A stretch of DNA of 64,000 nt from Pelecanus crispus (GCF_030463565.1 NC_134643.1:168870491-168934490); one strand, 5' to 3'; counted from the first letter of the stretch, positions 1-11,986 are shown. Notes: a model not told the origin generated them from the letters alone. Numbers and translations: made by a program.

Positions 1-2337
1 GTCAAACACACATTGCTGGTAACATTCAAACATTTTCTTAATTTTTATGTTTTCTTGAGAGACAGCTTCCTTACAGCATGTAGAGTGTTACTTACCCATC
101 TTAACTGTTTTGCATTTTATAAAAGTCAATACCAGAAATAGCTGAAGTGTACTGCAAAGATCTGTTTTAGCTGTGGCAGCTGCTCTGGGTCAGCTGCATG
201 GAAGTACATATCTTTCACATCTGCTTATGCTTGAATACTGGTTATATGATGTGTCTTTAATTTTAGGAACAGAGATTATAGATGACTAAATTATTATTTT
301 AAACCTTACAAATAGGTATGGTGTCTTTTAAAAATCAATTAACTTGTGATAGTGTTACCAGATCAGAAATAGACAGAAGAAAGCAGCAGCATGTGATTGG
401 TTTATTGGCTAGACCTTTTAAAGTTGTTTTGAATGTTCAGATGCTGAAGATGCAAGCCTTGACATTTATGTGACTGTCCAAACAAGTGATGTTACTGGGA
501 GTGGATTTTTCAAAAGGATCTATTAATTTTTAGTGGAAACTGTTCTAGTTTCTTTAAATGTTCTTGTAGATTTAATCATTCCAAGTGTTTGAGATTTTTG
601 ACTCGGTATTCCTATTTTTATTTTTATATATGTAAAAATAAATATATACATGCGCATTTAAAAATACATAAATATATATTAAAACCAAATTAATCTAGGA
701 GGCTTTTGCTTTAAGCTGCTCTGCTGTAGATCAGGTTGCCTTAGCAGGTGAGTGCTCTGGTAGGAGCATTCCTTTCACAGGGAAAAGTCTTTTTGCTGTT
801 AAAGAAAACGGCTTATTTTGCCATTAACCTTTTGGCTTCTGTAGGAAGAAAAGGACAAAGGATCAAATAGTGAACTGTTAATGTGGAGAAGTGTAATGTT
901 TTTAGTTTTTATTTCTTGCTGTTTTTAATTGGAGGATAGGAAGAAGCATTTCTGCAGAAGGCAAAGGTAGTGGTATAAAATACTGTGAACACAGAAATCT
1001 CCCACTGCACTCTTCTCAAGGTTTGTGTCGCAGAACAAACTGAGGTTACACCAGTAAGAAAATAAATGGACTAAATGTGTATGGTACTTAAATTGTTAAA
1101 GCTTTCTAAAGCAGAAAGAAGGGTTGGCCTTTGGCGAGGGTTTTTATCCAGCTTCCATCATGCATGGGAGGCTCACAGTTGGGAAATTATTTGGGGATAG
1201 CTGTCAGTTCGGCATCTCTTTTTGGGGTTACTCTTGTGGGTTGGATCAGATCTTCGGGAAGCGGCTCCTGAAATCCCTTGTGCATTGGGAAAACCCAGCA
1301 TCGCTACCCCGTTATCGCGGCACACCAAGGCTGCCGTTCAGCGCATCCCTTGCAAGCAGCAAGTGAAAGAATTTGGGAGGTGGCGAAGTGGGCAGCCGAG
1401 GCAGGGCTGTCCGCAGTCCACCTGCCCTGCGAGTCGTGGCCGGGGGGGCCTCTGTGCGCGTGTCCGCCCTGGGGTGCGTGGTGGAGGGGGTGTGCGGTGG
1501 AGGTAATCCCGGCTCCTGCCAAGGCTTCCTCCGCTCTCACCTTGGCACCTGCTTGCTTACACTTGCATGCTGCTTGGCATTAAGGGGTGCCAGCTGTGGC
1601 TAAGGCTGGTTTGGGTGGCCATAGGATGGACTAGAAAATAGCTTTTCTTTGTCCACCCTGTCCTTTACTAGACAGAGGAGGAGGTTATGGGAGAAAAAAA
1701 TGTGTTTGGTGGTTTGGTGGGTTTTTTGTGTTTTTTTTTTTTTTTTTTTTTTTTAGTTGGTTCCCCCCCCCCGGCCCTGCCCTCCCCTCCCCCAGTCCCT
1801 ATTCTGGAGGGGTACAAAATAGCACAAAATTGTTTTCCCATTAGGAGAAAGTTGTGAATAGCTTCGGCTGGACTCAGAATGCTCTGTTTTGCTAAAACTG
1901 TGTTCTTATGCTTTTTAAGTAGCCATGAAATGCTAACATGTTTCTACTTTTTAGTAAGAGGAACTTTCATACAAAACCTCCAGATTTTGTTGGAGGAAAA
2001 AGTGGCTGTTCTATTAGATATACTACATCTGAGACGGAATTGTCCTTTTCTTTTGTTTTCATTTTGTTTTGTTTTGCATTACCTTTTAGTTTTAATTTTC
2101 ACTGCCATTTCAATTTTACCTGGCAAAACAAAGGTTTCTAAAAATAATAAAAAGTAAAATAACCACTTGGTCCATATTAGCTCCGATTTTTGTGTAACAT
2201 ATGAAAGCTCTAAAGTCAATAGTGTTTGGACTTTCACACATGTCATTGCATGTTTGGAGTTTATTGGCACCAAAGATCACAAGATTGTGTTAATTGCATC
2301 AGTAGGAGACATGCTCTTTAAGTGATTACAGTCATCA
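1..2337. other. AT-rich flank without supported gene
   Basis: No exon with a recognisable protein family was found here on either strand. In vertebrates the gene upstream of DCT in the same orientation is TGDS, so part of this stretch could be its 3' untranslated region or flank, but no TGDS coding sequence was recognised. AATAAA motifs occur near 640 and 1061 without other support. A moderately GC-rich patch lies at about 1300-1560. An AT-rich dyad lies near 617-640. Confidence 0.5.
1731..1798. repeat. T24 homopolymer followed by C-rich G4-capable tract
   Basis: A run of 24 T (1731-1754) is followed by ten C (1763-1772) and three further C tracts up to 1793. Four C tracts with short spacers mean the minus strand satisfies the simple G-quadruplex pattern. 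It is low-complexity DNA with no gene assignment. Confidence 0.7.
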
Positions 2338-2496
2338 GCAAAACAATCATTGCCAGCGGCGATGGAAAATCATGAGAATATGAGATTTTGTATCAGTATG
2401 TTGTTAGCACACCTTTTTAGTACAATGGCATAGGGTTTGTTTTTTTTTTTAACCTTTCCCTAACTGAATTTTTTTGTTAAATTGTTTTTAGTCACT
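2338..2496 (+). repeat. Left arm of 158-bp inverted repeat
   Basis: The reverse complement of this segment recurs at 3247-3403. By eye the arms differ at about 7-8 positions or small indels, about 95% identity, mostly around a T-rich stretch. The outer edge of each arm is GCAAAACAATCATTG and the inner edge is TTTTTAGTCACT. The 750-bp spacer shows no transposase ORF. It could be a non-autonomous element with long terminal inverted repeats, two opposed copies of one short repeat family, or a local inverted duplication. No family was recognised. Confidence 0.85.
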
Positions 2497-3246
2497 AAGT
2501 AACTGCTGGCCTAGTCCTCAGCATTTTGACTTCTGAAAATACCTTTGACTTCTGAACATGTCAGCTCCTGAAGAACAGTGGTTGCTCAGAAAAGACTTTC
2601 CAAAAGTGCGACAACTTGAGGAAAAATGTGCTCTGAAAGTAAAAGGAAATATGGGGGTGTATGTCACCAAATATTCACAGAGCTAGTTTGGCCAAGGGCT
2701 GCTTCTTCCACACTGGAAAAAAGGAGGGATTTGTTAAACTCCTGTGTAGCTGTGGAAGAGAAAGAGGTTGGCTTTGATTTTTTTGACTAACAGGAGGGAG
2801 AAGCAGCGGGCAATCTTGCAAAGCACCGTTTCTCCCCACGCAGCATGCAGGGAGCGTGACTAGGGGCTGTTCCCCCCGGTAGCTTTTTCTGGAGCCATGG
2901 GATGTGCGAATAAACACAACCTTGAGACGCGAGTGCCCAGCAGCAGTGCCACCTGTGCTAATGTGTGTGCCCCAGCGCATCCTCTAACTTCGACCCGTAG
3001 CCACAGGAGTGCGATAGCAGTCGCCTGTTGAAATAAATGCCTAACCGACAATGTGAGAATAAACTTTTTTTTTTCTTATAACTGTGCTTGTCCAGGCTCT
3101 GTGATTTATGCAGAGACATAATGTTCCCCTGTGGAAGGTGTGTCTCCAAGCAAGACCATGGAAAAATGAGGATGAAGGTGCCCTTTCTATTCAGGCTTAC
3201 TCGTGGTACATCAGCTCTGTACAGAATTTGTCAGGCTTCAAAATGA
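2497..3246. other. Spacer of inverted repeat, no gene recognised
   Basis: These 750 bases lie between the two inverted arms. Only short open frames (about 60-100 codons) exist, and none resembles a transposase or host protein. A short internal direct repeat of GACTTCTGAA is visible near 2528-2557. Confidence 0.5.
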
Positions 3247-3403
3247 AGTGACTAAAAACAATTTAACAAAAAAATTCAGTTAGGGAAAGGTTAGAAAAAA
3301 ACCAAACCTATACCATTGTACTAAAAAGGTGCGCTGACAACATACTGATACAAAATCTCATATTCTCATGATTTTCCATCGCCACTGGCAATGATTGTTT
3401 TGC
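3247..3403 (-). repeat. Right arm of 158-bp inverted repeat
   Basis: This is the reverse-complement partner of 2338-2496, colinear along its whole length. Both arms end at the same bases, which favours terminal inverted repeats or one duplication event over random overlap of old copies. Beyond 3403 the similarity to the left flank stops. Confidence 0.85.
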
Positions 3404-3786
3404 AAAAATACTGCTAACGTAATGCTCTGGAATCCCACAGCGTATTCTAGTGCCCGGTACACCCCAAATAATCCAATAATCGAAACACCTTTATTGTGAT
3501 ACTAAACGCGTGTAGGTGATGCGTTGAGAATCATTGCTCTTCTACCGAGCATGCACAGCCAGATTTGTGGTGTTGCTGGATTTGTCTTTGCCTTAAGGCA
3601 GAATTTTATTTGCAAAGACCCGCTGTGGGCGCGTTTGCGGTGTTCGTGGTAGCCGGCAATGCAGGGCGAGCAACAACATCGGCCTTGTTTAAATCGCCAC
3701 ACGCAAATCTCGGCCGGGGGGTGTGCGTGGGGTGGGGGCGGAGCAGAGCGGGTGAGTGGTGTCGCCGGGGGTGCCGCACCACGGCA

Positions 3787-3859
3787 GCCGAAATAGCTCA
3801 GTTGGGAGAGCGTTAGACTGAAGATCTAAAGGTCCCTGGTTCGATCCCGGGTTTCGGCA
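3787..3859 (+). tRNA. tRNA-Phe, anticodon GAA
   Basis: This 73-nt cytosolic tRNA-Phe gene is complete. The acceptor stem pairs GCCGAAA (3787-3793) with TTTCGGC (3852-3858), and the discriminator A is at 3859. The anticodon stem TTAGA/TCTAA (3813-3817, 3825-3829) closes the loop CTGAAGA, placing anticodon GAA at 3820-3822. The T arm is CCTGG/CCGGG around TTCGATC. Internal pol III promoters are present: A box from about 3794 (TAGCTCAGTTGGG) and B box GGTTCGATCCC at 3838-3848. There is no intron and no encoded CCA, as expected for a eukaryotic gene. From memory it matches the vertebrate tRNA-Phe-GAA sequence across its length. A tRNA-Phe gene is also recalled between DCT and TGDS in human. Confidence 0.97.
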
Positions 3860-3864
3860 GTACG

Positions 3865-3869
3865 TTTTT
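3865..3869 (+). terminator. RNA polymerase III T-run terminator
   Basis: TTTTT begins six bases after the discriminator base of the tRNA-Phe gene and is backed up by a longer T run at about 3875-3887. A run of four or more T on the coding strand is the standard pol III termination signal. Confidence 0.85.
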
Positions 3870-4266
3870 CTTTCTTTTTTTTTTTTTTTAAACTTCCTTT
3901 TTTCGGGAGGTGGCGGGCGCCTGCCGCCGCCGCCGCCGCCGCCCCCCCCGTGGGCTCTGGGAGCGTTCAAACCCCCCAGCGCTGCGCACAGCCCGGCCCT
4001 GCCCGCTCCTGCCCGGCCCCCTCCGCTCCGGCCCGGCCGCGCCCAGTGCTCGGTGCGGGGCCGGGGAGCTGCTTTGCCGAGCTGCTAGCGACCGTGCCCA
4101 CTCATGACACATCGTTTGGCACCGTTCACGTCACGCTGTACGCGTCATTCGTGACCGTTCGGGCGAGGCTGGTGGCAGCGCGCTCCGCTGACCGCCCCAA
4201 CCGGTTCGCTCTGCCAGGGCTTTCGACTACTGGGCCTGAAATTCCCTGTTGTCTTCCTCAGCTTCC

Positions 4267-4466
4267 TTTTTTTTTTAAAAAAAAAAAAGAAAAAAGAAAA
4301 GAAAAAAAGAAAAAAAAAAAGAAAAAAGAAAAAAAAGAAAAAAGAAAAAAAGAAAAAAAAAGAAAAAAGAAAGAAAAAAGACAAAAAAGAAAAAAGAAGA
4401 AAAAAGAAAAAAGAAAAAAGAAAAAAAGAGAAAAAAGAAAAAAAAAGAAAAAAAAAGAAAAAAAAG
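4267..4466. repeat. T12/A12 dyad and (A4-8 G)n purine tract
   Basis: Twelve T are followed by twelve A, a perfect dyad, and then about 180 bases of A runs broken by single G. The purine strand has one interruption, a C at 4382. The tract translates as a Lys/Arg-rich frame on + and a Phe/Ser-rich frame on -, which explains the long spurious ORFs here. Confidence 0.9.
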
Positions 4467-5228
4467 CAGTGGAGGCATTTCCAATGGTGAGATTCAGGGA
4501 AACGATGCCATTTTACGTCTGTCAAGCGTGGGCGTTGACGCGTGCCAGGCGATGGCACGGATGCACAGGTACCGCTCTGCAGAGCCTCGTACGTACAAAC
4601 CCAATCTATAGCAGCCCAGTGAAGCGGCAACCTTTGGGGAGCCCGCGTTTTGTAAGCGTGGCGTGGGTGTGAAAAACTCACGCAGAGGCGATTTGCGAAG
4701 GAGATAGGGAGGAATGGGCCGTCGAGCCTCCCCATCCTCTCTTCCAGCGCTTCGTGCCGCAGAAGAGGAGGACATGCTGCAAAGCAAGCCTTGAAATCAC
4801 AGCTGCGCCTGCCTGCGTCCTCCCCGGCAACTGGAAATGCAGCGTCTGGCAGGGTTTGCCTTCCAGTTTCCCTTTTTAGCTCTTCCAAGTTTAAGCTTTT
4901 TATTTATGATGGAATAAGTGAAAGCAAAAAGCTTCAATTCCCAGGCCCTTCTCTGCCCGTCAGCCACCTCCCGCTATAGATGGAGGGACGGCCACCAGAA
5001 AAGAAAGCGAAACTGGGCTGAAGGGAGCGAGATGGCGTGCGAGGGCAGGGGCGGGGAGGGGGAGAGGCTCTCAGGGGGACCGGGACAGAGGCAGAGGCAG
5101 GAAAATTAGAGATTGCTTCTTGCCAAAGTCTGGAGTGGAGGTCAAAATCCCCAGACCTCACTATTCCTCTGCTGGCAACAGATAGCTGAAAGTACTTCTG
5201 GTTCACAGAAAGGCTAAAGAATAGCTTC
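4467..5228. other. Intergenic, no gene recognised
   Basis: Moderately GC-rich unique sequence without a recognisable exon. A G-rich run at 5043-5062 has four tracts of three or more G on the + strand and could form a quadruplex. Confidence 0.5.
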
Positions 5229-5600
5229 AAGGCCAGAAACTCTGTTAATTAATGTCATCTAGTCTTTACCATTCATGTATTTCCCCCCCAGTCCTTTCTT
5301 TACTTTTAAGTTGGGAAAAATCGCCTGGATTTTTCCGAAGCATATTTTTAAGGAGGGCATCTGGTTTTGGTTTGAAGCCATGAAGAGGCAGAAAATTCAT
5401 TAGTTCTCTTGGTAATTTGTTGCAACTGTTCCAAATATATTCCTTACTTTAATCTGGATCTGTCCTCTGTTAAATTCTCGCTATTATTTCTGTTAAGCCT
5501 TTTCTCTCTTTGATCAAAGATCTTCTCAGTACCTGGCATTTGGTCATCATGAAGCAGTCAAGTCACCACGCAGCTTTGTTCTGATAAACCAAAGAAATCA
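5229..5600 (-). mobile_element. Ancient L3/CR1-type LINE relic
   Basis: The segment follows, in decayed form, the reverse complement of the L3/CR1 group 3' region. It begins with AAGGCCAGAA, continues with a degraded GTCATCTAGTCT phrase near 5251, then a phrase like ATTCATTAGTTCTCTTGGTA at about 5395-5415, and a TTGTTGCAACTGTTCCAA phrase near 5418. These appear in the order recalled from amniote L3-type repeats. The identification rests on memory of the consensus. Divergence is high, so the insertion is old. Confidence 0.5.
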
Positions 5601-7391
5601 AACTCTTTGAGTCTTTCATTTTAAGACACTTTCTCCTGCTTTCAGGCAATTTTTGGTGACCTTTTTAGTATACCGACACCAGAACAACTCACAGAAAAAG
5701 GTCTTTCAGTATTGGTGTCACCAGTGCAAAACACAGCAGTAAATCAGCTCCTTACCTCGCTTCAGCAATCTTTAATCTCTTCATGACAAGGTATCACTGG
5801 TCCTTTTTTAATCACAGCATCATATCAAGCATTGCTGTTGAATTGCTTGTCCGATGCAAGGAGCACTCACTGCTGATGGATATCCTATTAGTACAAACAG
5901 GAGAAGTGTTACTTAGACCGCTAGTAATAAGACAGGTAAGGGGTAGTATAACTGCTGATATTACTATTTTTCCTAAAGATTTTTTAATCTTTCAAAAGAA
6001 TATTAAGACTGCACACTCGAGTACTCAGGGATAGAAGGAAACGTTAAACTGAAGATTACTTGTGGCTTCTCATATGTGCTTTTGTGCATGTGATGTCAGA
6101 AATAAATACTTTTTTTTTCCAAAAAAACCTTTTAATTATTCATCAAAGACTTTAACGGTGCTTTGGGAATGGATTAGGAAGGTATTGCTTTCCTGCAGGT
6201 GTATAATCAAAGAGGCAAAAGAAAGACAGACTCTTTCCTTTTTGCCCATTTCCATACTGCTGAACGAAGGAGCCTCATGGAGACAGCTTGGATGTTGGAC
6301 CTCTGGCTGGCTGCTCGGCTTGTGCCTTCGTGCCCCGATGGCCAACTCTTTCCAAGATTTGCTATGGAGGGACCAGCCCCGCGGCAGAGCAGACACCAGC
6401 CAGCCAGGGCCTCTCAGCTGGGGGGCCAGGATGTGGCCCCAAGACTGCTTTTAGGCAGCGATCTGGCCGTACCCTCTTAGTGCCGCACCGGAGGTCGGGT
6501 CCTGTCTGCCATTGAGTTCCCTGAGGGCCAGGAAAGGTGTGGGTCATCTAGCCCTCTCAAAGTGTCTGATTTTCAGTAGGAGTACCCAGGCACACGGATA
6601 TGTGACAGTTATGTGTTGTGGTAGTGTCTGAAATTTCTATTTCTAAGCTAAGGATAATATTACCTATAATAGCAAGTCTCTTCTCAGAGGTTTTGTGATG
6701 TTAAATAGAAATTTTGTGGAGCACTGAAATACTAAGGGTGATAGCTATGGAGACATTGAGAAAAAAAAAAATCTCATTTTTGTTCGGTATGGGATTTGGA
6801 TAGCACACACTGAATAAGGCTTCAGGTCTTATCTGGAGGAGGAGGATAAAATTAAGAGATAACCTTAATACTGGTATTTCTAAACTTCTGTCTGATTGAT
6901 TTTGCAGGCTTGATGAAGGTTTCTAATGTGATTTGGCAGGTTCTGGGAAAATAACCCCGAATGTTGTTGCTTTATTGCTTTTATGTCACACAATATCCAG
7001 GCATTTTTCATTAAGCTTTATCTTCTTTACACCATCTTTTTGTTAGCATTGCCACTTTCTATGTTTCTTCTTGCCAGCAAGCATCTCCATTTCCATTTAT
7101 TTTTCTGTTAGCTTGTTCCCTCAAGATGAACCCCCTGCTCGGATGCAGATCCAGGCTACCTTCATGTCTGTCTAACTAAGCCTTTATGTTTTAGTCACAA
7201 GGCTCCTTTCCTGCAATTGGGAAACTTCCCTGCCATGTGGTTACATAACGTTTTCTTAAAATGACCATCACATGCTGAAGTTGATACCTCGCAGAGATTC
7301 AGAGGAAAAAATCACATTTTGCACTGATGTTTCAGCCTTACTCAAATGTTCAAAATCTGGTGGATTTGATTCATGTGCTTTTCCCATGACC
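5601..7391. other. Intergenic, no gene recognised
   Basis: No exon, RNA gene or clear repeat was identified on either strand. Short overlapping frames at 6060-6550 lack any family resemblance and overlap one another on both strands. Confidence 0.5.
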
Positions 7392-7542
7392 ATAGAATCA
7401 TAGAATCGTTTAGGTTGGAAAAGACCTTTAAGATCATCCAGTCCAACCATTAACCTAACACTACCAAGTCCACCACTAAACCAGTTAAGGGTAGAGTAGC
7501 AACCCCACGCCTCCTGGCTTGGTGGCTGGATCATTTATACCA
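7392..7542 (-). mobile_element. CR1 LINE 3' end, 5'-truncated
   Basis: On the + strand the element begins with the CR1 terminal octamer repeat (ATAGAATC twice), then the conserved phrase AGGTTGGAAAAGACCTTTAA, and ends in the linker that reads GGCTTGGTGGCTGGAT. The CR1 3' end therefore lies at 7392 and the element is on the minus strand, truncated on its 5' side as is usual for CR1. It shares its linker with the copies at 11987 and 23083, marking one subfamily. Confidence 0.93.
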
Positions 7543-10500
7543 TCCCTGGCTACTGAGTCACTCTTTTAAGTGAATGAAAACAGGAGCAGCTCAGTAAGAG
7601 GTATAACCACACATCCTAGCTCTGCTGCAAGCTGCAACAACTTGCAACCACAGAACATGACAAGCAATGAAGCAGCTTAAAGCTTTACTTTGAAATACCT
7701 CTATTTGGTATTTCTGACAGTGGTGGGACTAGCTTGCTGAGCCTAGCATTTTCCATAGGCTTTCTGAGGGTTTTAAAAAGTTCAGGTGTTCCTCGGATGA
7801 GATGCTCCTCCTCCTCCTCCATGTCCTCAGAAGTCCCTTCCTTGTCCCTACAGGCGGTTTCTGCACCTGATGTTCGTTACTGTCTTGCCGGCCTCCCAGC
7901 CGTGAATAAATGTTACTCAACCTTACACATAGTAAAATTTCCTTCTCTTTGGATTGAAAATTTGGTTTGTTTATAGAAAAGATTTGTTTCTGTCTCCTGA
8001 CTAAAAGATTTCTGACTTTGTCTCCTGCACATCCAGTAAACCTCATTTAGAGATGCAGTATGATCAGTGCAAGGGATTTAGAAAACCCAAGTCAGAACTC
8101 ACATTTAGTTTTTATGATTTATGTATTTTTTTAATAACAAACCTTAGTTATTGCCTATCTGGTTTCTGGTCCTGTAGAAGAACTAGAATTGTGTTTTTCA
8201 ACTTTCTGGGAAAGAAATGCATTTAAAAAGAAAACCAAAATTTTCAGCTGATGATGCATTTCTAGAATCTAGCACTCTACACGCAAGTATTTTTTTTTTT
8301 TTTTTTCCCTGTGAGTGAGCATGTTAGAAGAGGTTTATCCTGTTCAAGTTCAGCACAGGAGCCCCATGTAAGGAGGCTTTTTCTGATCCAGTTCCTTGGG
8401 AGTTTTGGGGTTTTTGTCTTTTTTTTTTTTTTTTCCCCAGCAATATATCCCAGGGTTCATGCTTTGTGCTTTTGTAGGAATATAGAACTCATATTCCATA
8501 GTAATGTAGAAATGTAGAATTTGTGGTATAGTTAACAAGACAGATTTGTGGCAGTTAAGTGAAATCTTAACCTTCAGTCCTGCTATGTTTATCAATGCTG
8601 TCTTTATTCCTCAGTGAACCTCAGGGGAAACATTTTTTTGTTTGGATGTACATACATCTACTTGCTTAAAGCAAGGAATCATTCATTACTTTGCCCAACA
8701 CTGTTCTTGGGATTTAACCCACATGACATGAGGGATGAATGTCTTTTGTTCCATTTTATGTTTTCCATTGGAATAAGTAGTAGCTTTAGTACTTTGAATA
8801 AAAATTGTGAGAGAAGAATGTCTTCTGGAACTGGCTCTTGAAGGACTAATGTAAGGTCAAGGCTTTAGAGATTTCTGGTACTATTTAAAATACTGTGTTT
8901 GTGCTGTGTTTCAGATTTTTTCTTTTAATGTGGTACAGAGCCAAATCTGGGTTTCCTTCTTTGTATTTCTTTCCCTGTGATTGGGACAATTTGTTGCAAT
9001 TCTGAATTGTTGCGATGAGAGCCTCTGTCCTACCCCTTCCGTGCTGCACACGAGCTCTTTGGCTCACACCTTCCCGACCAGGTGCTGAATGATGAGCCAC
9101 AAAGGCAGCTTGCGTGCTAGTTGGGTTGCAGGCTCCTTACAGGTTTTGCACACCTATAAAGCTCCACATGTGCCAAAAGTAGGATATTAAAACAGCTTAC
9201 ATCTCACTTCATTTTTTTGTCAACCAGCATAAATCTACTCTCTGTAAAGGTCCTCTCCTACCTCAGCCATCTGGAGTGGGGTTCATCTCACTTCGCTTTA
9301 GACACTGAAAAGTTCAGTGTCTGTCTAGGTTTGAACTAGTCACCCTCACTTCCTTTTAAGGTCAAGGCCGAGAAATCAGGACAGAGAGAGGTCATCTTGC
9401 CAAGATGCCTGTCTGAGCATGAGTTGTCCCGTCTCTTCATAGACTACTGGGGAACCACAGGATAACTGAGATTTAGCTGTCTTACCTTCCAGTTGTGTGG
9501 GTTCCTTAAGTGAATCATAATTTATATTCTGTGACTGCCTTTATAGTAGTCCAGGTTAGAAGCTGATGAAATAACTCTGGAGACGAAGTTGTCTTTGGAC
9601 AGCCTTCGGACAGGTGGTCACCACAGCATTGGTGCACAGGCAGATATAGAGAGGCTCTTGAGTGGTAGATCTCTTTGACCTTATTTACACATGCTTTGCC
9701 AGATGAAGATGCTGAGATAAGTGGTGTTGCTTACTCAGGATGGTTTCATCTGCCAGTCAGTATTGTATTTATCTAAACTATAAGTAGCTTAAGCTACATA
9801 TGTTCCGTGTTCCGTATTCCATGTTCCTACATATGATGGACACTGGAAAAAGTATGCTTGTTTAGGTATAAAGTGACATGGTACGGAGTCTCATTAGCCA
9901 AATGATGGTACTGCTTCATGATCTCTGGAGAGGTTTTTCAGACTTGTTAAATGAGGGAATAGGACAGAAGAAAGATCTTAAAGGAAATGGAAGTGCTCAT
10001 TCATTATCTCTGACAGAAATGAATAAAACTACACTAAGGTAGTTTCACATGACACTAAGTCATTTCACATGACTTAAAAGTGTGAAAATGTGTCAGCAGT
10101 TCCTAAATACTGTGTCTGAGTTGACACAGGTGTCCGCCATACTAAAGCAGTGTATGATTTTAGGACCTTTCTAAGCAAGTTGTATATAGTGCATGCTTCA
10201 GCTATCATGTATCCTTGGAGAGGTGAGAAGCCAAGTGCCATCAAATTTGGAGTTTTCGAAGTGGATGTCTTTAAGTAATGAGGGTTTCCCATCGCAGTCA
10301 GCTCCAGACTTGTGGGAGGTGAGTTCAGCCGGATTGCAAGGCCCAGTGAGGAATCACTGAGCAATCCGGATGGGATTCATCTGTCTAAATGTAGACCTCA
10401 CATGTGTATTGAGTACCACTGAACCCTAGGCTCCCCTTACAATAAATAAATGGAAAAGGTTAGGCCTTTGTGTGATGCAATTCATCCCCTCCTAATATGG

Positions 10501-11986
10501 GTACAGCAAACAGGTGAAATGAATTGCACCTTAAAATTATCTATTCCTCACCATTAAGAGAGGATCCTATAAAGGAAGCCCTGGGTGACCAGTTAAGCGT
10601 AGATAATCTGTAATCAATAGATGTCTAACATCAGATGAGATAAATTTAATCCTCTCTTACAAGGAAGACTGCTGGTAAAGTGATGGAAAGATTGATGAGT
10701 GGAATTTGTGACATGAGGAAAGCTCAAGTACTCTAGTGTCCAGATTGATGGGATACGAGCACAGCAGCCTTGTGGCTGTTGAGGAAAGGAAACTCACCTA
10801 AGACCATGAAACTGTCTTTAACTCCGGTTGAATTCCTGGCTGCAGTCTCATTATGTATTTTCTGTGAGACCTGACCAGATTGCTCTTCTCTGAGTTGCTC
10901 TTCTGTTCTAACAATGTGAATATGTTGTAGCAGGTAAATTGGTTTTCAGGGAAAAAAGTCCACAAATTAGAAAGGAACTGGATAAATAATGTAAATATGA
11001 GAAGGCAGGAGCTGATGAGACTGTTCATCTGAAGAGGGATATTGTGCAAGGACAGGATCATGAAATCTCCGGAGCTGCTCTGCATGCCCAAACTTTGGCC
11101 TCATTCTTCCATCTACAGGATAGGGAGACAAAGGGTAAGGTCATGAAAGGGCAGTGGTCTTCATTGGAGAAAGGAACAGAGAAGACATGAATGAGTAAGA
11201 GCCTGTGTAAGAAAGAAAAAGCAGAATGGGATGGGAGGAGAAAGGAGGGAGAAAAGATTCAAGGGTGTCTACTCTTAAGGAGGGCAGGAGAGAACAGAGA
11301 TGAGCAGGTAAGTAGCAAAGTAAAAAGGAAGAAAATTCCAGCATAGAAATAGGAATCAAAAGGCCTAAGTGAAAGGATGCCTAAGTTTGAAAAATTATCA
11401 TCACACTTAGTAGAAATGAAAGATAATCTTGCAAACATAAAGAAACCTACATGGGTAGTGGATGAATAAATGAGGGAACAGGGTGGCAACTACTTTTTTC
11501 TTCTTCCCTTATTGCAATTTATTGAAAATTTTGAAATATTAGAGAAACTCTTTTTCTGAGATATACTGCTTTGAGATGTAAGCCTAAGAGAACAAAGATT
11601 GTTTCTGCAAGTGTTGAGCTGTTTTTCTCCTGATCTAATGACTTACAAGATTTTGTGTAGGTCTGATTGCACTTAGGTAACTCAGAGAGTCAAATAAAAC
11701 CAAGATCAACAGATTTAGAGTAGCCTTTCTTTCCACAGGTTTCTGTTTGGTGGCTGTTTTTAGTATTTAGGAGGAGGTTTTTTTTCAGGTGAGAGACTTT
11801 CTTAAGTGTTCAAGTAATACATTCCTGGTGTCAGTGTTGGAAAAACATGCCTTAGATCATGCTTCTTACTCTATGAAATATGGTGCACATAAATTCACAA
11901 CAATTAAAATCAGCAGCCAAAATATTTGTCTGTCACTTAAAATAGGAACAAAACAGTGGATTTGATGTAAGCTTTGGGTAAAGATT
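7543..11986. other. Intergenic, no gene recognised
   Basis: This 4.4-kb stretch has no supported gene. It contains T runs near 8290 and 8418, a short tandem of GTTCC-type units at 9801-9828, and two phrases (9275-9310 and 10368-10400) that resemble a scattered old repeat seen again at about 44.2 and 62.3 kb. A purine-rich patch spans about 11160-11330. Confidence 0.45.

Larger units (their letters stand above)
3620..4250. promoter_or_regulatory. CpG-rich island around the tRNA gene
   Basis: GC content and CpG density rise sharply from about 3620 and fall at the A/G tract at 4267. The segment includes the tRNA-Phe gene, a CCG repeat near 3922-3944, and past 4100 several CGTCA or TGACG half-sites (around 4128-4153, including an ACGTCA core). 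Such half-sites are the core of CREB/ATF elements. It may simply be the open-chromatin domain of the tRNA gene, or a pol II promoter island of unknown direction. No downstream exon was recognised. Confidence 0.45.

Noticed and set aside
1-2337. Possible last exon of TGDS
   Set aside because: Expected by synteny, but no TGDS protein sequence was recognised in any frame.
3950-4888. Long open frames on both strands (240 and 247 codons) across the A/G tract
   Set aside because: They exist only because the A/G tract lacks stops; they translate as Lys/Arg or Phe/Ser low-complexity with no start context or family.
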